Numbered from the stretch's first letter, positions 42,117-50,762 are shown. The stretch: DNA of 64,000 bases from Streptosporangium subroseum (GCF_900188345.1 NZ_FZOD01000034.1:1-64000), one strand, 5' to 3'. Notes: generated from the sequence alone by a model not told the origin. Numbers and translations: made by a program.

Positions 42117-43358
42117 TCACTCACTGCCGGGGCTCGGGGAGGGGGCGGTGCGCTTCTCTCCCGCGGAGACGCGCACCCCGAGCGCCGCCGCGAAGGCGAC
42201 CGCGAGCAGGACCAGACCGTACGCGACCGTCGACGGCCAGCGTCCGTGCTCGTAGGCCAGGCCGCCCGCCGATCCGCCGACGCTGCTGCCGAGGTAGTAG
42301 AAGAACAGGTAGAGCCCGGACGCGTGGGCCCTCGCGGTGGCCGCGCGCCGCCCCACCCAGCCGCTGGCGACCGAGTGCGCGGCGAAGAAGCCGGTGGTCA
42401 TGACCAGGAGTCCGGCGGCCACGGCCGGCAGCGAATCGGGCAGCGTCAGCAGCAGACCGCCCGCGGTGACCAGGCAGGCGCCCAGCAGCACCGGCCGGCG
42501 GCCGATCCGGTCGGCGAGGGAGCCTGCCATGGGAGAGCTGAACGTGCCGGCGAGGTACATGATGAACAGCAGCGCCACGACTGTCTGCGGCAGGCCGAAC
42601 GGTGCCGCGATCAGGCGGTACCCGAGGTAGTTGTAGACGGTGACAAAGGTGGCCATCAGGACGAGGCCGACCACGTACAGGCGGCGCATGCCCGGGTCGC
42701 GCAGATGGCGCAGCAGCCCGCCGAGGCCCGGCCGCGAGGGCGTGAAGAACCGCGAGCGCGGCAGCAGGGCCCAGAACGCCACGGTGAGCAGCGCCGAGGC
42801 GAGCGCCGTCACGGCGAGTCCCCAGCGCCAGCCTGCCAGGTCGGTGACGAAGCCGGGCAGCAGCCGCCCGGCCAGCCCGCCGATCGTGTTGCCGGCGATG
42901 TATCGGCCCATGGCGCCGCCGAACGCCTCCGGGTGGACCTCCTCGGCGAGGTAGGCCATCGCGACCGCGGGAACGCCGGCGAGGGCGATCCCCTGCAGGG
43001 CGCGCACCGCCGCCAGCGCCGGGAACGACGGGCAGAGCGGGACCAGCAGGCCGAGTGGCACCGCGATCGCCGAGGAGACCAGCATGACCCGTGTACGGCC
43101 GAAACGCTCCGACAGCGCGCTGACCGGGATCACCGCGAGAGCGAGCGTCCCGGTGGCCAGGGAAACGAGCAGGCTGGAGCCGGCCGGCGAGACGTGGAAG
43201 GCCCGGGAGAGTGCGGGCAGCAACGCCTGGGCGCTGTAGAGGGAGATGAAGGTGGTCAGCCCGGCGATGAACAGGGCCAGGTTGACCCGGCGTAGCCCGG
43301 GGGAGTCACGACGGTGCCGTTCTTCCGGTGAGAGCGTGGATACCAGTGAGGAAACCAT
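42117..43358 (-). CDS. MFS transporter (YnfM-like)
   Basis: A 413-residue 12-span exporter. LALFIAGLTTFISLYSAQALLP at the start, LSERFGRTRVMLVSS in loop 2-3 and GSLADRIGRRPVLLGA in the second half are MFS signatures, and the QALLPxLSRxFHVSPAxSSL pattern is that of the YnfM/inner-membrane arabinose-efflux-like group. ATG 43358 follows GGGGAGGAC at a short distance. It is divergent from a LysR regulator with 74 bases between, the usual arrangement for this family. Confidence 0.92.
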   Translation of the reverse strand: MVSSLVSTLSPEERHRRDSPGLRRVNLALFIAGLTTFISLYSAQALLPALSRAFHVSPAGSSLLVSLATGTLALAVIPVSALSERFGRTRVMLVSSAIAVPLGLLVPLCPSFPALAAVRALQGIALAGVPAVAMAYLAEEVHPEAFGGAMGRYIAGNTIGGLAGRLLPGFVTDLAGWRWGLAVTALASALLTVAFWALLPRSRFFTPSRPGLGGLLRHLRDPGMRRLYVVGLVLMATFVTVYNYLGYRLIAAPFGLPQTVVALLFIMYLAGTFSSPMAGSLADRIGRRPVLLGACLVTAGGLLLTLPDSLPAVAAGLLVMTTGFFAAHSVASGWVGRRAATARAHASGLYLFFYYLGSSVGGSAGGLAYEHGRWPSTVAYGLVLLAVAFAAALGVRVSAGEKRTAPSPSPGSE

Positions 43359-43402
43359 GTCCTCCCCACAGTGCGACACGGTGCACTGATACGTCCAATG
43401 AG

Positions 43403-43419
43403 AGTTATTTGTAAGAACT
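43403..43419. promoter_or_regulatory. Candidate LysR binding site
   Basis: AGTT-N9-AACT (43403-43419, with AT-rich centre ATTTGTAAG) sits midway between the divergent MFS and LysR starts. The dyad and position fit a LysR recognition site. Confidence 0.5.
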
Positions 43420-43432
43420 ATGCTTGCTACGC

Positions 43433-44338
43433 ATGGATCTGGTTACAGTGCGCTGGTTCCTCCGCGTCGCGGAGACCGGCAACGTCACGCGGGCGGCCGA
43501 GGAACTGCGGATCTCCCAGCCGGGGCTTTCCCGCGCCATCGCCCGGCTCCAACATGACCTGCGCGCGCCCCTGTTCGACCGCGAGGGCCGTACGCTCCGG
43601 CTCAACGCGTACGGCGCGATCTTCCGTGAGCACGCCGAGCACCTGGTCGCCACCGAAGACGCGGCCCGGCGAGCGCTCGCCCAGGCCGCCGACCCCGAGC
43701 ACGGCGAGGTTGGCCTGGCCTTCCTGCACACGCAGGGCAGCGTGCTGGTGCCGGAACTGCTCCGCGCATACCGGGCCACGCACCCCCGGGTGGGCTTCCG
43801 GCTGACGCAGGGCAGCGCCGAGCGCATCGAGGAGCAAGTCGTCCAGGGGCACGCGGACATGGCGATCACCAGCCCCCGCCCGGAGGGCCTGGCGTGGCAT
43901 CTGCTGACGACGGAACGGCTGAGACTGGCCGTTCCGGCCGGTCACCACCTGGCGGTCAGAGGCGCGGGGGAGCAGGGGGAAGTGAGCCTGACGGAGGTGG
44001 CGGACGAGCCGTTCATCGTCCTGAGGCACAGGTACGGCCTGCGCTCGATCATCGAGAACCTGTTCCGCGAGGCAGGCATCCGTCCGAAGATCGCCTTCGA
44101 GGGAGAAGAGACAAGGACATTGCGCGGTCTGGTCGCGGCCGGGCTGGGCGTGGCGGTGGTCCCACCGGGCGACGCGGTGGCGGGGGTCGTCGAACGCGAG
44201 ATCGCGGGCGCACGACGAAGGATCGGCCTGGTATGGGTCGCGGATCGCACCCGCCCACCGGCAGTGGAGAACTTCCGTCGTTTTGTCCTCGCCCACGCGG
44301 CGGAATGCGCGGTCGAGGAACAACGGGACGGTCACTAG
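43433..44338 (+). CDS. LysR-family transcriptional regulator
   Basis: A 301-residue LysR protein: MDLVTVRWFLRVAETGNVT to ISQPGLSRAIARLQHDLRAP (HTH with the conserved QPxLSRxIxxLE-like helix), linker and two-lobe effector domain (GLAFLHTQGSVLVPELL; DMAITSPRPEGLAWHLL; LVAAGLGVAVVPPGD). ATG 43433 is preferred over 43424 because the family begins at MDL. It should control the divergent YnfM-like exporter. Confidence 0.92.
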   Translation: MDLVTVRWFLRVAETGNVTRAAEELRISQPGLSRAIARLQHDLRAPLFDREGRTLRLNAYGAIFREHAEHLVATEDAARRALAQAADPEHGEVGLAFLHTQGSVLVPELLRAYRATHPRVGFRLTQGSAERIEEQVVQGHADMAITSPRPEGLAWHLLTTERLRLAVPAGHHLAVRGAGEQGEVSLTEVADEPFIVLRHRYGLRSIIENLFREAGIRPKIAFEGEETRTLRGLVAAGLGVAVVPPGDAVAGVVEREIAGARRRIGLVWVADRTRPPAVENFRRFVLAHAAECAVEEQRDGH

Positions 44339-44341
44339 TTG

Positions 44342-44386
44342 AGCAACCTACGTTGACTAATCTCAAATTAGTCAACTAGGGTTGCT
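44342..44386 (+). promoter_or_regulatory. Promoter of the serine hydrolase embedded in a long palindrome
   Basis: AGCAACC (44342-44348) and GTTGACTAAT (44352-44361) are mirrored by ATTAGTCAAC (44367-44376) and GGTTGCT (44380-44386) around CTCAA; 17 of 20 positions pair. The -35 TTGACT (44353-44358) and -10 TAGGGT (44377-44382), 18 bases apart, lie inside it, so a dimeric repressor bound here would cover the polymerase site. Confidence 0.75.
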
Positions 44387-44412
44387 TATTGTTTCCCGCC
44401 TCAGGAGGAAGA

Positions 44413-45414
44413 ATGTCCGCGTCCCACCCCCACCGGGCTCTGCTCCAGCACGTGCTGGAGCAGGCCGTCGCCGACGGCGGCGGCCCGGGCATCGTCGCCG
44501 AACTGCAGACCGAGAGCACCCAGGCGTGGTACGGCACGGCAGGTGTGGCCGACCTGACGACCGGCCGGCCGCGCCTGCCGGGTGAGCACTTCCGCATCGG
44601 CAGCTTCACCAAGGCGTTCGTCGGCACGGTCGTCCTGCACGTGGCGGCCGAGGGCCGGCTCGCCCTGGCCGACACGGTGGCGCAGTGGCTGCCCGGCGTT
44701 GTGGAGGAGCACCTCGGCGGCGACGGTACCAGGATCACGATCAAGCAGTTGCTCAACCACACCAGCGGGCTGCCCGACGCCTTCCCCGGTCAGGAGCCCC
44801 CGTCTCCCGAGGAGCCCGGCAAGCGCTTCATCTACTCCAAGGTCAACTACACCCTCGCGGGGATGATCGTCGAGGGGGCGACGGGCGCCACCCTCGCCGA
44901 GGAGATCGAGCGCCGCATCGCCCGCCCGCTGGGTCTGACGGGGACGTATCTGCCGGGCACCGACAACACGATCCGCGAGCCGCACGCCCGGCACTACTCG
45001 AAGTCCGACGAGGCCGGCGGGCCCGTGGAGGTCCACGACGTGACCGGCGCGGATCTGAGCTGGGCCGGAGCCGCGGGTGGCATGGTCTCCACGACCTCCG
45101 ACCTGCACCGTTTCCTGCGTGCCCTGCTACGTGGCCTGCTCCTGGCGCCCGCCGAGCAGCGGGAGATGTTCACCACCGTGCCGACGGAGGGCGCGGACTG
45201 GGTGCCGGACACCGCGTACGGGCTCGGCGTCTACTCCCAGCGGCTGCCGAGCGGGGTCACGCTGTGGGGCGGTGGCGGCTACATCCAGGGCTCGGTGACG
45301 TACGCGATGGGCGACCGTGAGGGCAACGACACCCTGGTGAGCAACCTGAACGGTGACTGGAACGATTTCCTGGCCACCTTCACCGACCTCTACCAGGCGC
45401 ACTTCCGTCCATGA
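44413..45414 (+). CDS. Serine hydrolase of the beta-lactamase class C / DD-peptidase fold
   Basis: A 333-residue protein without signal peptide. The nucleophile motif is GSFTKAF (Ser64-x-x-Lys67). The second motif reads FIYSKVNYTLAG, where Lys143 replaces the Asn of the usual Tyr-x-Asn, and the third region reads LWGGGGYIQG without the His of HxG. The fold is clear from DLTTGRPRLPGEHFRIGSFT, HTSGLPDAFPG and GAAGGMVSTTSDLHRFLRAL. An esterase or peptidase role is more likely than beta-lactamase. The start is fixed by AGGAGGAAG before ATG 44413. No regulator is encoded next to its palindromic promoter, except the LysR gene upstream. Confidence 0.88.
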   Translation: MSASHPHRALLQHVLEQAVADGGGPGIVAELQTESTQAWYGTAGVADLTTGRPRLPGEHFRIGSFTKAFVGTVVLHVAAEGRLALADTVAQWLPGVVEEHLGGDGTRITIKQLLNHTSGLPDAFPGQEPPSPEEPGKRFIYSKVNYTLAGMIVEGATGATLAEEIERRIARPLGLTGTYLPGTDNTIREPHARHYSKSDEAGGPVEVHDVTGADLSWAGAAGGMVSTTSDLHRFLRALLRGLLLAPAEQREMFTTVPTEGADWVPDTAYGLGVYSQRLPSGVTLWGGGGYIQGSVTYAMGDREGNDTLVSNLNGDWNDFLATFTDLYQAHFRP

Positions 45415-45700
45415 CCGGTCTCGCAGCCCGGCCGCGGTGTCGCCGGGAGCTTGCGCGATCAGCGCACGCAGATGTCGATGGTGATCGGCGTAGGCGTTCG
45501 GTCTGGGACTCAGACCGCCGCGTGGAAGAACGCCGCCGCCTCACCTCGCGAACCGACCGCGAGCTTGGACAGAATGAGGGCAGATCATGAATTATCTGGG
45601 GGAGGGCGGTCTGGCTTCAGCTCTGTTTGTTGATGCGATTGCCCCGACAAGCTTCGTTGCGTCAGGTATGTGGCTCGCCGGCCGGTAATGGCAAAATACA
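45415..45700. other. Spacer between hydrolase and monooxygenase
   Basis: About 290 bases without a supported gene. It contains the approach to the monooxygenase promoter (AT-rich patch TAATGGCAAAATACAG at 45687-45702). No terminator hairpin stood out after the hydrolase. Confidence 0.4.
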
Positions 45701-45719
45701 GTGTCTCGGCATGAGACAC
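45701..45719. promoter_or_regulatory. Operator overlapping the monooxygenase start codon
   Basis: GTGTCTC (45701-45707), GGCAT, GAGACAC (45713-45719): a perfect 7-bp dyad whose centre contains the ATG (45711). TACAGT at 45697-45702 is a possible -10, placing the start point close to the ATG, so the message may be leaderless. Confidence 0.6.
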
Positions 45720-46871
45720 CGTATCGCCGTAATCGGAGGCGGCCCCGCCGGCCTGACCTTCGCCCGCGTCCTGCACCGTCACGGTCACCCCGTCACCGTC
45801 CTCGAACGCGATCCCGCCCGCGACGCCCGCCCCCCGGGCGGCACGCTGGACCTGCACGAAAAGCTGGGCCAGCTCGCGCTGGACAAGGCGGGGCTGCTGG
45901 CGGAGTTCCAGGCGCTGTCGCGTCCCGAGGGGCAGGCCATGCGCATCCTGGACGCGGACGGGACCGTCCTGCGCGACTGGCAACCCCGTCCGGATGACCG
46001 GGCCAACCCCGAGATCGACCGGGGGCAACTCCGTGACCTGCTGCTCGGCCCCCTCGACGTTCAATGGGGGCGGGACGTGACGGAGGTGGTGCCGGGGACC
46101 CGGGACGGCGTGCTGGTCCGTTTCGCGGACGGGCGACAGGAGACGTTCGACCTCGTGATCGGCGCGGACGGCGCCTGGTCCCGGGTCCGCCCGGCAATCT
46201 CGTCCGTGACGCCGCACTACACCGGCGTCACCTTGGTCGAGACCTTCCTGGACGACGTCGACACCCGCCACCCCGACCTCGCCCGGCTGATCGGCGACGG
46301 TTCCATGGCGGTGTACGGCGTGAACCGTGCCCTCGTCGCCCAGCGCAACAGCGGCGGCCACGTCAAGGTGTACGCCCAGTTCCGCGCGCCGCTGGACTGG
46401 CACACGAACCTGGACCGGCATATGGGCCTGAACCGTCGCGCGGGCCTGGACCTGGCCGACGGCGAGGCCGTGCGATCAAGCCTGCTGGCTCTGTTCGACG
46501 GCTGGGCCGCTCCCGTCCTCGACCTCCTCCACCACGGCACCGCTTTTGTCCACCGCCCCCTCTACGTCCTGCCCGTGTCCCACACCTGGGCCCACGTCCC
46601 CGGGGTGACGCTACTGGGCGACGCCGCCCACCTGATGCCCCCGTTGGGGGCGGGCGCGAACCTCGCGATGCTGGAAGGCGCCGAACTCGCCGAGTCCGTC
46701 GCCGCCGCTCCCGATCCCGGCGATCTGGACGAGGCCGTCCGCGCCTTCGAGGAACAGATGTGGGCACGGGCCGGCAGGTGGGCGGAGATCACGACGGCCG
46801 GGCTGGAACGCCTCGTGAGCCCGGATCCCACCGAAGCCATCGCCCTCTTCGACGAAGTTCAGTCATCCTGA
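45711..46871 (+). CDS. TetX-like FAD-dependent monooxygenase
   Basis: A 386-residue class A flavoprotein. MRHRIAVIGGGPAGLTFARV carries the GxGxxG FAD motif at the N-terminus; IGADGAWSRVRP is the DG motif and TLLGDAAHLMPPLGAGANLA the GD motif. The organisation, with GGTLDLHEKLGQLALDKAGL after the first strand, matches the TetX/FAD-dependent oxidoreductase group, some of which hydroxylate tetracyclines; others act on aromatic compounds. The start ATG 45711 is set by the FAD motif and by an operator lying across it. It stands 147 bases before a SnoaL-like gene and may be transcribed with it. Probable detoxifying hydroxylase; substrate unknown. Confidence 0.9.
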   Translation: MRHRIAVIGGGPAGLTFARVLHRHGHPVTVLERDPARDARPPGGTLDLHEKLGQLALDKAGLLAEFQALSRPEGQAMRILDADGTVLRDWQPRPDDRANPEIDRGQLRDLLLGPLDVQWGRDVTEVVPGTRDGVLVRFADGRQETFDLVIGADGAWSRVRPAISSVTPHYTGVTLVETFLDDVDTRHPDLARLIGDGSMAVYGVNRALVAQRNSGGHVKVYAQFRAPLDWHTNLDRHMGLNRRAGLDLADGEAVRSSLLALFDGWAAPVLDLLHHGTAFVHRPLYVLPVSHTWAHVPGVTLLGDAAHLMPPLGAGANLAMLEGAELAESVAAAPDPGDLDEAVRAFEEQMWARAGRWAEITTAGLERLVSPDPTEAIALFDEVQSS

Positions 46872-47018
46872 CCGCCAGGCGCGAGAGCACCGGACCCGCT
46901 CGACTACCTATCCACATTCGATCATGGCCGGCCGAATTGCCTAACCGTGACAGATTCCCCGCCCGGAAGATCTCCGTACGTTTGTGACCAGCAGGAACAC
47001 GACACCAAGGAGTTCTCC

Positions 47019-47387
47019 ATGAATCACATCGACCAGCTCGTCGCCCGGTACATCGCCACCTGGAACGAGACCGACCCGGTCGCCCGCCGTACGGAGATCG
47101 AGCGGATCTGGGCCGAGGACGGCTCCTACACCGACCCGATCGCGGTCGCCGAAGGCCTGGAGGCGATCGACGCCACGATCGCCGCCGTGCAGGGCCAGTT
47201 CCCCGGCTTCGTCTTCGCGCTGGCCGGACCGGTGGACGCCCACCACGACATCGCCCGCTTCACCTGGGAGCTCGGCCCGGCCGGCGGCGAGAGCCTCGTG
47301 GTCGGGTTCGACGTCGCGGTGCTCACCGAAGACGGCCGCATCAGCAGGGTGCACGGCTTCCTCGACAAGGTCCCCGCTCAGGTCTGA
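47019..47387 (+). CDS. SnoaL-like / NTF2-fold protein
   Basis: A 122-residue single-domain protein of the NTF2-like (SnoaL) fold: IDQLVARYIATWNETDPVAR, RIWAEDGSYTDPIAVAEGLE, VDAHHDIARFTWELGPAGG and ISRVHGFLDKVP. These small alpha+beta cones are isomerases, hydrolases or ligand-binding proteins. AAGGAG eight bases before ATG 47019 fixes the start. Followed four bases later by a 16-bp terminator stem. Position after a flavin monooxygenase suggests a shared pathway. Confidence 0.85.
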   Translation: MNHIDQLVARYIATWNETDPVARRTEIERIWAEDGSYTDPIAVAEGLEAIDATIAAVQGQFPGFVFALAGPVDAHHDIARFTWELGPAGGESLVVGFDVAVLTEDGRISRVHGFLDKVPAQV

Positions 47388-47390
47388 TCT

Positions 47391-47428
47391 CCGGTGCGGC
47401 CCGCGGGGCTCTCCGCGGGTCGCACCGG
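47391..47428 (+). terminator. Terminator after the SnoaL-like gene
   Basis: CCGGTGCGGCCCGCGG (47391-47406), loop GGCTCT, CCGCGGGTCGCACCGG (47413-47428): 16-bp stem with a single G-U pair. Confidence 0.85.
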
Positions 47429-47471
47429 TCGGCCGTACGCGGCGGCTCACCACTGATCGATCTGGACCTGC

Positions 47472-47529
47472 TTCCTCCACCCACATCGACCAGTTCAACG
47501 GCGATCTGATCGAGTTCGTCAAGGGCTGA
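47472..47529 (+). pseudogene. Very short gene-tail relic
   Basis: The frame SSTHIDQFNGDLIEFVKG followed by TGA (47527-47529) looks like the C-terminus of a globular protein, such as an alpha/beta hydrolase tail with its conserved His. Too short to assign; listed as a probable deletion scar. Confidence 0.3.
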
Positions 47530-47679
47530 CGCGGGGTTGGGCACAGTGGTGCGGGCGGGTGAGCGGCGGCTCCGACGCGGGCGGCCGTTCACCCGCCTCG
47601 GGTCGTCCACGCCGGACGGATCGACCGCCGCCCGCCTGGCATGGAGCGGGCGCTGCCATCCATGGTCTTCGACCCCGGA

Positions 47680-48990
47680 TCAGGCAAGGACGGGGAAGTT
47701 GCTGCGCAGGACGTTCCGGGGATCGCGACGGCGCTTGATGTCTTGCAGGCGGGTCAGGGTCGCGGGGGTGAAGGCGGTCGCCACGGTTTCGCCTGGGCTC
47801 AGGTAGGTGTACGGCTTGCGTCCGTTGAGGTTGGGGGCGAGGGCACTGACGAATTCCTGCTGTCTGGTTCGGAGGGCGCTTGCGGTGTGGGGAGCGGACG
47901 GGACTCCGAACAGGTAGAGGGCGTAGGGCTCGGTCAGCGGGCCGTGCGGGCTGTCGGAAGGCCGGGCCAGGGCTCCGGCCAGGTGCCGGACCTGCACGCT
48001 GAGCAGGGGCTCGATGGGTGCCGCGAGTAGGGTCTTGGCCACGATGTCGTCCAGGCCGGTCAGCAGTTCACCGTGGGACAGTCCGGGGCCGGGAGTGGTC
48101 GGTTCGGCGGTGATGGAGCCGAGTTCGGCGATCGGCATGGTGTCGCGGCTATCGGAGATCAGTCGGTCGATGTGTTGCAGGGGGCGCAGCAGCGACCGGC
48201 CCTCGGCCGCGTCGCCCAGGTAGGTGATGTCCACGGCGACCAGTGGCTCGGCTCCGGGGAACTTCAGCAGATCGAACCAGACGGTCAGCTCGTCGGGGGC
48301 CGTGGTGGTGATCGCCCGGTATGCCTCCAGCACCTCTGCCGCGCGGTCCGCCGGCCAGAGCATGCGCCCGCCGTACAGGGCGGGCGCCGGGTGCAGGTCG
48401 AACTCGATGGCGGTGACCAGTGCGAAGTCGCCGCCGCCTCCGCGGAGCGCCCAGAAGAGCTCCGCGTCGGAGTCGGCGGTCACCCGCGCCCGCGCGCCGT
48501 CGGCGTCGACGACCTCGAAGGCGCGGACGCTGTCGGCGGCCCACCCGTACTTGCGTCCGAACCAGCTGAGCCCGCCGCCGAGGGTGTAGCCGACCACGCT
48601 GACCACCGGCGAGCTGCCAGGCAGCCCCGTCAGGCCGTGCGCCCCTGCCACGGCCTGTACCTGCCCCCAGCGCACTCCGGCGCCGACGCGGGCAGCGCGG
48701 GTGAGGGAGTCCACCCGCAGTTCGTTGAGCCCGGCGGTGCGCAGGAGGATCACTCCGGCCACATCACCCGTGGCGCCGTGGCCACTGGGCTGGGCCGACA
48801 CCGTCAGCCCCGCGTTGCGGGCATACCGCACCAGGGCCGCCACGTCGGCGGCGTCGGCGGCGTCGACCACCGCGCTCACCGGCTGCTCGACGGCCAGGTT
48901 CCACGGTCGGCGGGCCTGGTCGAAGCCGTCATCTCCGGGCACCAGTACGCGGCCGCGGAGGACGGATCGCAGATCGTTGAGGTTGTTCAT
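47680..48990 (-). CDS. FAD-linked oxidase with BBE domain
   Basis: A 436-residue flavoprotein of the berberine-bridge/FAD-binding type 4 group. VDAADAADVAALVRYARNAG leads to the FAD-attachment loop AQPSGHGATGDVAG, whose His is in the usual 8-alpha-histidyl position, then VGYTLGGGLSWFGRKYG, LFWALRGGGGDFALVTAIEF, and a BBE C-terminus RLQDIKRRRDPRNVLRSNFPV. It oxidises alcohols, sugars or polyketide intermediates. The second Cys linkage is not evident. ATG 48990; the leader peptide part is cytoplasmic (no signal). It lies downstream of a SnoaL-like gene on the same strand, 84 bases apart, probably one operon. Confidence 0.92.
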   Translation of the reverse strand: MNNLNDLRSVLRGRVLVPGDDGFDQARRPWNLAVEQPVSAVVDAADAADVAALVRYARNAGLTVSAQPSGHGATGDVAGVILLRTAGLNELRVDSLTRAARVGAGVRWGQVQAVAGAHGLTGLPGSSPVVSVVGYTLGGGLSWFGRKYGWAADSVRAFEVVDADGARARVTADSDAELFWALRGGGGDFALVTAIEFDLHPAPALYGGRMLWPADRAAEVLEAYRAITTTAPDELTVWFDLLKFPGAEPLVAVDITYLGDAAEGRSLLRPLQHIDRLISDSRDTMPIAELGSITAEPTTPGPGLSHGELLTGLDDIVAKTLLAAPIEPLLSVQVRHLAGALARPSDSPHGPLTEPYALYLFGVPSAPHTASALRTRQQEFVSALAPNLNGRKPYTYLSPGETVATAFTPATLTRLQDIKRRRDPRNVLRSNFPVLA

Positions 48991-49073
48991 ATTCTCTCTT
49001 CTTCCAGATGTCAGGCCACGGCCTGAGAGACTTCGGGGGAGGGGATCGCCCTGCGGGCGGGGGTGAAGCCGAG

Positions 49074-49583
49074 TCAGCCGCCGAAGATGGTGGTGGGGTC
49101 GCCGGTGAACCAGACGTTGTCGATGCGGATCCGGCGCATGACCCAGCGGTCGCCGTCGCGGACGAGGTCGACGTCGTAGAGGTTCTTCAGCAGGGCGTGC
49201 CTGCCTCGGTCGGCGGTGAGCAGGTGCTGGGCCTCGACCAGCGCGGTGAGGCGGGCAGTGTCGCCTTCGACGGCGATGCGCGGGTTGGTGACCTGGTGAG
49301 TGGTGTCCACCCGGCCGGCGAACATGCCCAGGATGGTGGTGACGATCGTGTCCCGGCCGGACATCAGCGGCGGCTTCGAGCCCCACTTGGCGGCCGCCGG
49401 GCGGAAGTCCAGCTCGGCGTCTTCGGCGAAGGACGAGGCGAACAGGTCCTTGTCCTTCAGGTCTTGGCCGAGGCCGAAGCGGTACAGCGCGTCGGTGATT
49501 TCCGCGCGGTCCCGCAGTTCCCCGGCGATCGTTCCGGCGTCCGCGGCAGGGACGGACACGGCGTGGTGACGGGTGACGTACAT
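49074..49583 (-). CDS. SnoaL-like protein (polyketide-cyclase fold)
   Basis: A 169-residue NTF2-like protein of the SnoaL_4 type: ELRDRAEITDALYRFGLGQD, LFASSFAEDAELDFRPAAA, THQVTNPRIAVEGDTARLTA and DRWVMRRIRIDNVWFTGDP are typical. Such proteins are often annotated as bile-acid dehydratase- or cyclase-like; reaction unknown. ATG 49583 has GGGAG upstream. It is the first gene of a two-gene unit with the FAD oxidase and is divergent from the LysR gene at 49708, which likely regulates it. Confidence 0.88.
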   Translation of the reverse strand: MYVTRHHAVSVPAADAGTIAGELRDRAEITDALYRFGLGQDLKDKDLFASSFAEDAELDFRPAAAKWGSKPPLMSGRDTIVTTILGMFAGRVDTTHQVTNPRIAVEGDTARLTALVEAQHLLTADRGRHALLKNLYDVDLVRDGDRWVMRRIRIDNVWFTGDPTTIFGG

Positions 49584-49672
49584 GGTGTGCTCCCGTTCAG
49601 GTCAAGTGGTGTTTGCGAGCTCCTCCACCTTCGTCATGACCGAGTTCGCGATCAACGCGGGTCTGTGCAAGG

Positions 49673-49695
49673 ATCGTGAACCCTCGCTTAACGAT
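49673..49695. promoter_or_regulatory. Candidate LysR binding site
   Basis: ATCGT (49673-49677) and ACGAT (49691-49695), a 23-bp dyad containing T-N13-A spacing, between the divergent LysR and SnoaL/oxidase genes and just upstream of the LysR ribosome site. Confidence 0.45.
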
Positions 49696-49707
49696 GGAGA
49701 GGCAGGC

Positions 49708-50604
49708 ATGCTGGAACGGCACGAGCTGGAGGCGTTTGTGACCCTCGCCGAAGAGCTGCACTTCGGTCGCACCGCCGAGCGCCTGCACGTGTCCACGGCC
49801 CGGATCAGCCAGACGATCAGGAAACTGGAGCGACGCGTCGGCGTCCCCCTGTTCAACCGGACCAGCCGCCGGGTGGAGCTGTCCCCGGTGGGGCGGCAGC
49901 TCTACGAGGAGATCCGGCCCGCGTGGACCCAGATCGGCACCGCGCTCAAGCGGGCGATCGACTCCGGCCGGGGCATCACCGGTACGCTGCGGGTCGCCTT
50001 CATCGGCGCGGCGGCGGGCCAGCTGCTGGTCGGCGCGACCGAGCTGTTCCGAGACCGGCAGCCCGGCTGCGACGTCCAGATCCGGGAGGCGCAGATCGGG
50101 GAGATCCTGCCGTGGCTCCGCGACGGCAAGGTGGAACTCGTCCTGGCCAACTTCCCCATGCACGAACCGGACATCGTCACCGGGCCGGTGCTGGTGCGGG
50201 AGGCACGTATGCTCGCCGTGCCGTCCGGGCATCCCTTCGCGCGCCGGACGTCCGTCTCCGTCGAAGACCTGGCCCGCACCACGATGCTGCAGCTACCCGA
50301 CACGCTGCCGGAATCCCTGCACCACGACCGCACTCCCCGGCGGACACCCGCCGGCCGGCCGATCGAGCCCGGCCCGTCGGCCGAGACCTTCCAGGAGATG
50401 CTCACGCTCATCGGCACCGGACAAGGCGTCTTCCCCGTAGGCGCCCAGGTCAGGCGCTACTACGTCCGCCCCGATGTCGCCTACGTCCCCTTCAGCGACG
50501 CCCCGCCCCTGGAATGGGGCCTCCTCTGGCGCGCCGACGGAGCCACCGCCCGTGTCCGCGCCTTCGACCAGGCCGCCTACGACCTGGTGAACAACAACCA
50601 CTGA
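49708..50604 (+). CDS. LysR-family transcriptional regulator
   Basis: A 298-residue LysR protein: LERHELEAFVTLAEELHFG to LHVSTARISQTIRKLERRVG (HTH), then the effector domain with LRVAFIGAAAGQLLVGATEL, ELVLANFPMHEPDIVTGP and GTGQGVFPVGAQVRRYYV. ATG 49708 is preceded by GGAGAGG. Divergent to the SnoaL/FAD-oxidase operon and presumably its activator. Confidence 0.92.
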   Translation: MLERHELEAFVTLAEELHFGRTAERLHVSTARISQTIRKLERRVGVPLFNRTSRRVELSPVGRQLYEEIRPAWTQIGTALKRAIDSGRGITGTLRVAFIGAAAGQLLVGATELFRDRQPGCDVQIREAQIGEILPWLRDGKVELVLANFPMHEPDIVTGPVLVREARMLAVPSGHPFARRTSVSVEDLARTTMLQLPDTLPESLHHDRTPRRTPAGRPIEPGPSAETFQEMLTLIGTGQGVFPVGAQVRRYYVRPDVAYVPFSDAPPLEWGLLWRADGATARVRAFDQAAYDLVNNNH

Positions 50605-50762
50605 GGCGTCACCCCGCGAAACCCGGCGCCGGAAAACGCTTCTTCCGACGCCATCACCTGCCCCGGCTCGCAGGTGCGGGTATCGATCCTGGCCAGGGAA
50701 ACAGACCAGCGCCTGAGCCGGGGACCACTCATCGCCGGCAGGAGACGCCCTCCTGCTGTTGG
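50605..50762. other. Spacer after the LysR gene
   Basis: No gene or clear terminator seen in these 158 bases; a RidA fragment follows at 50763. Confidence 0.4.

Noticed and set aside
41643..43295. Plus-strand frame of 550 codons covering the GNAT tail and the MFS gene
   Set aside because: Overlaps two well-supported genes, low-complexity (Gln/Arg/Gly-rich) and without a ribosome site. Shadow frame.
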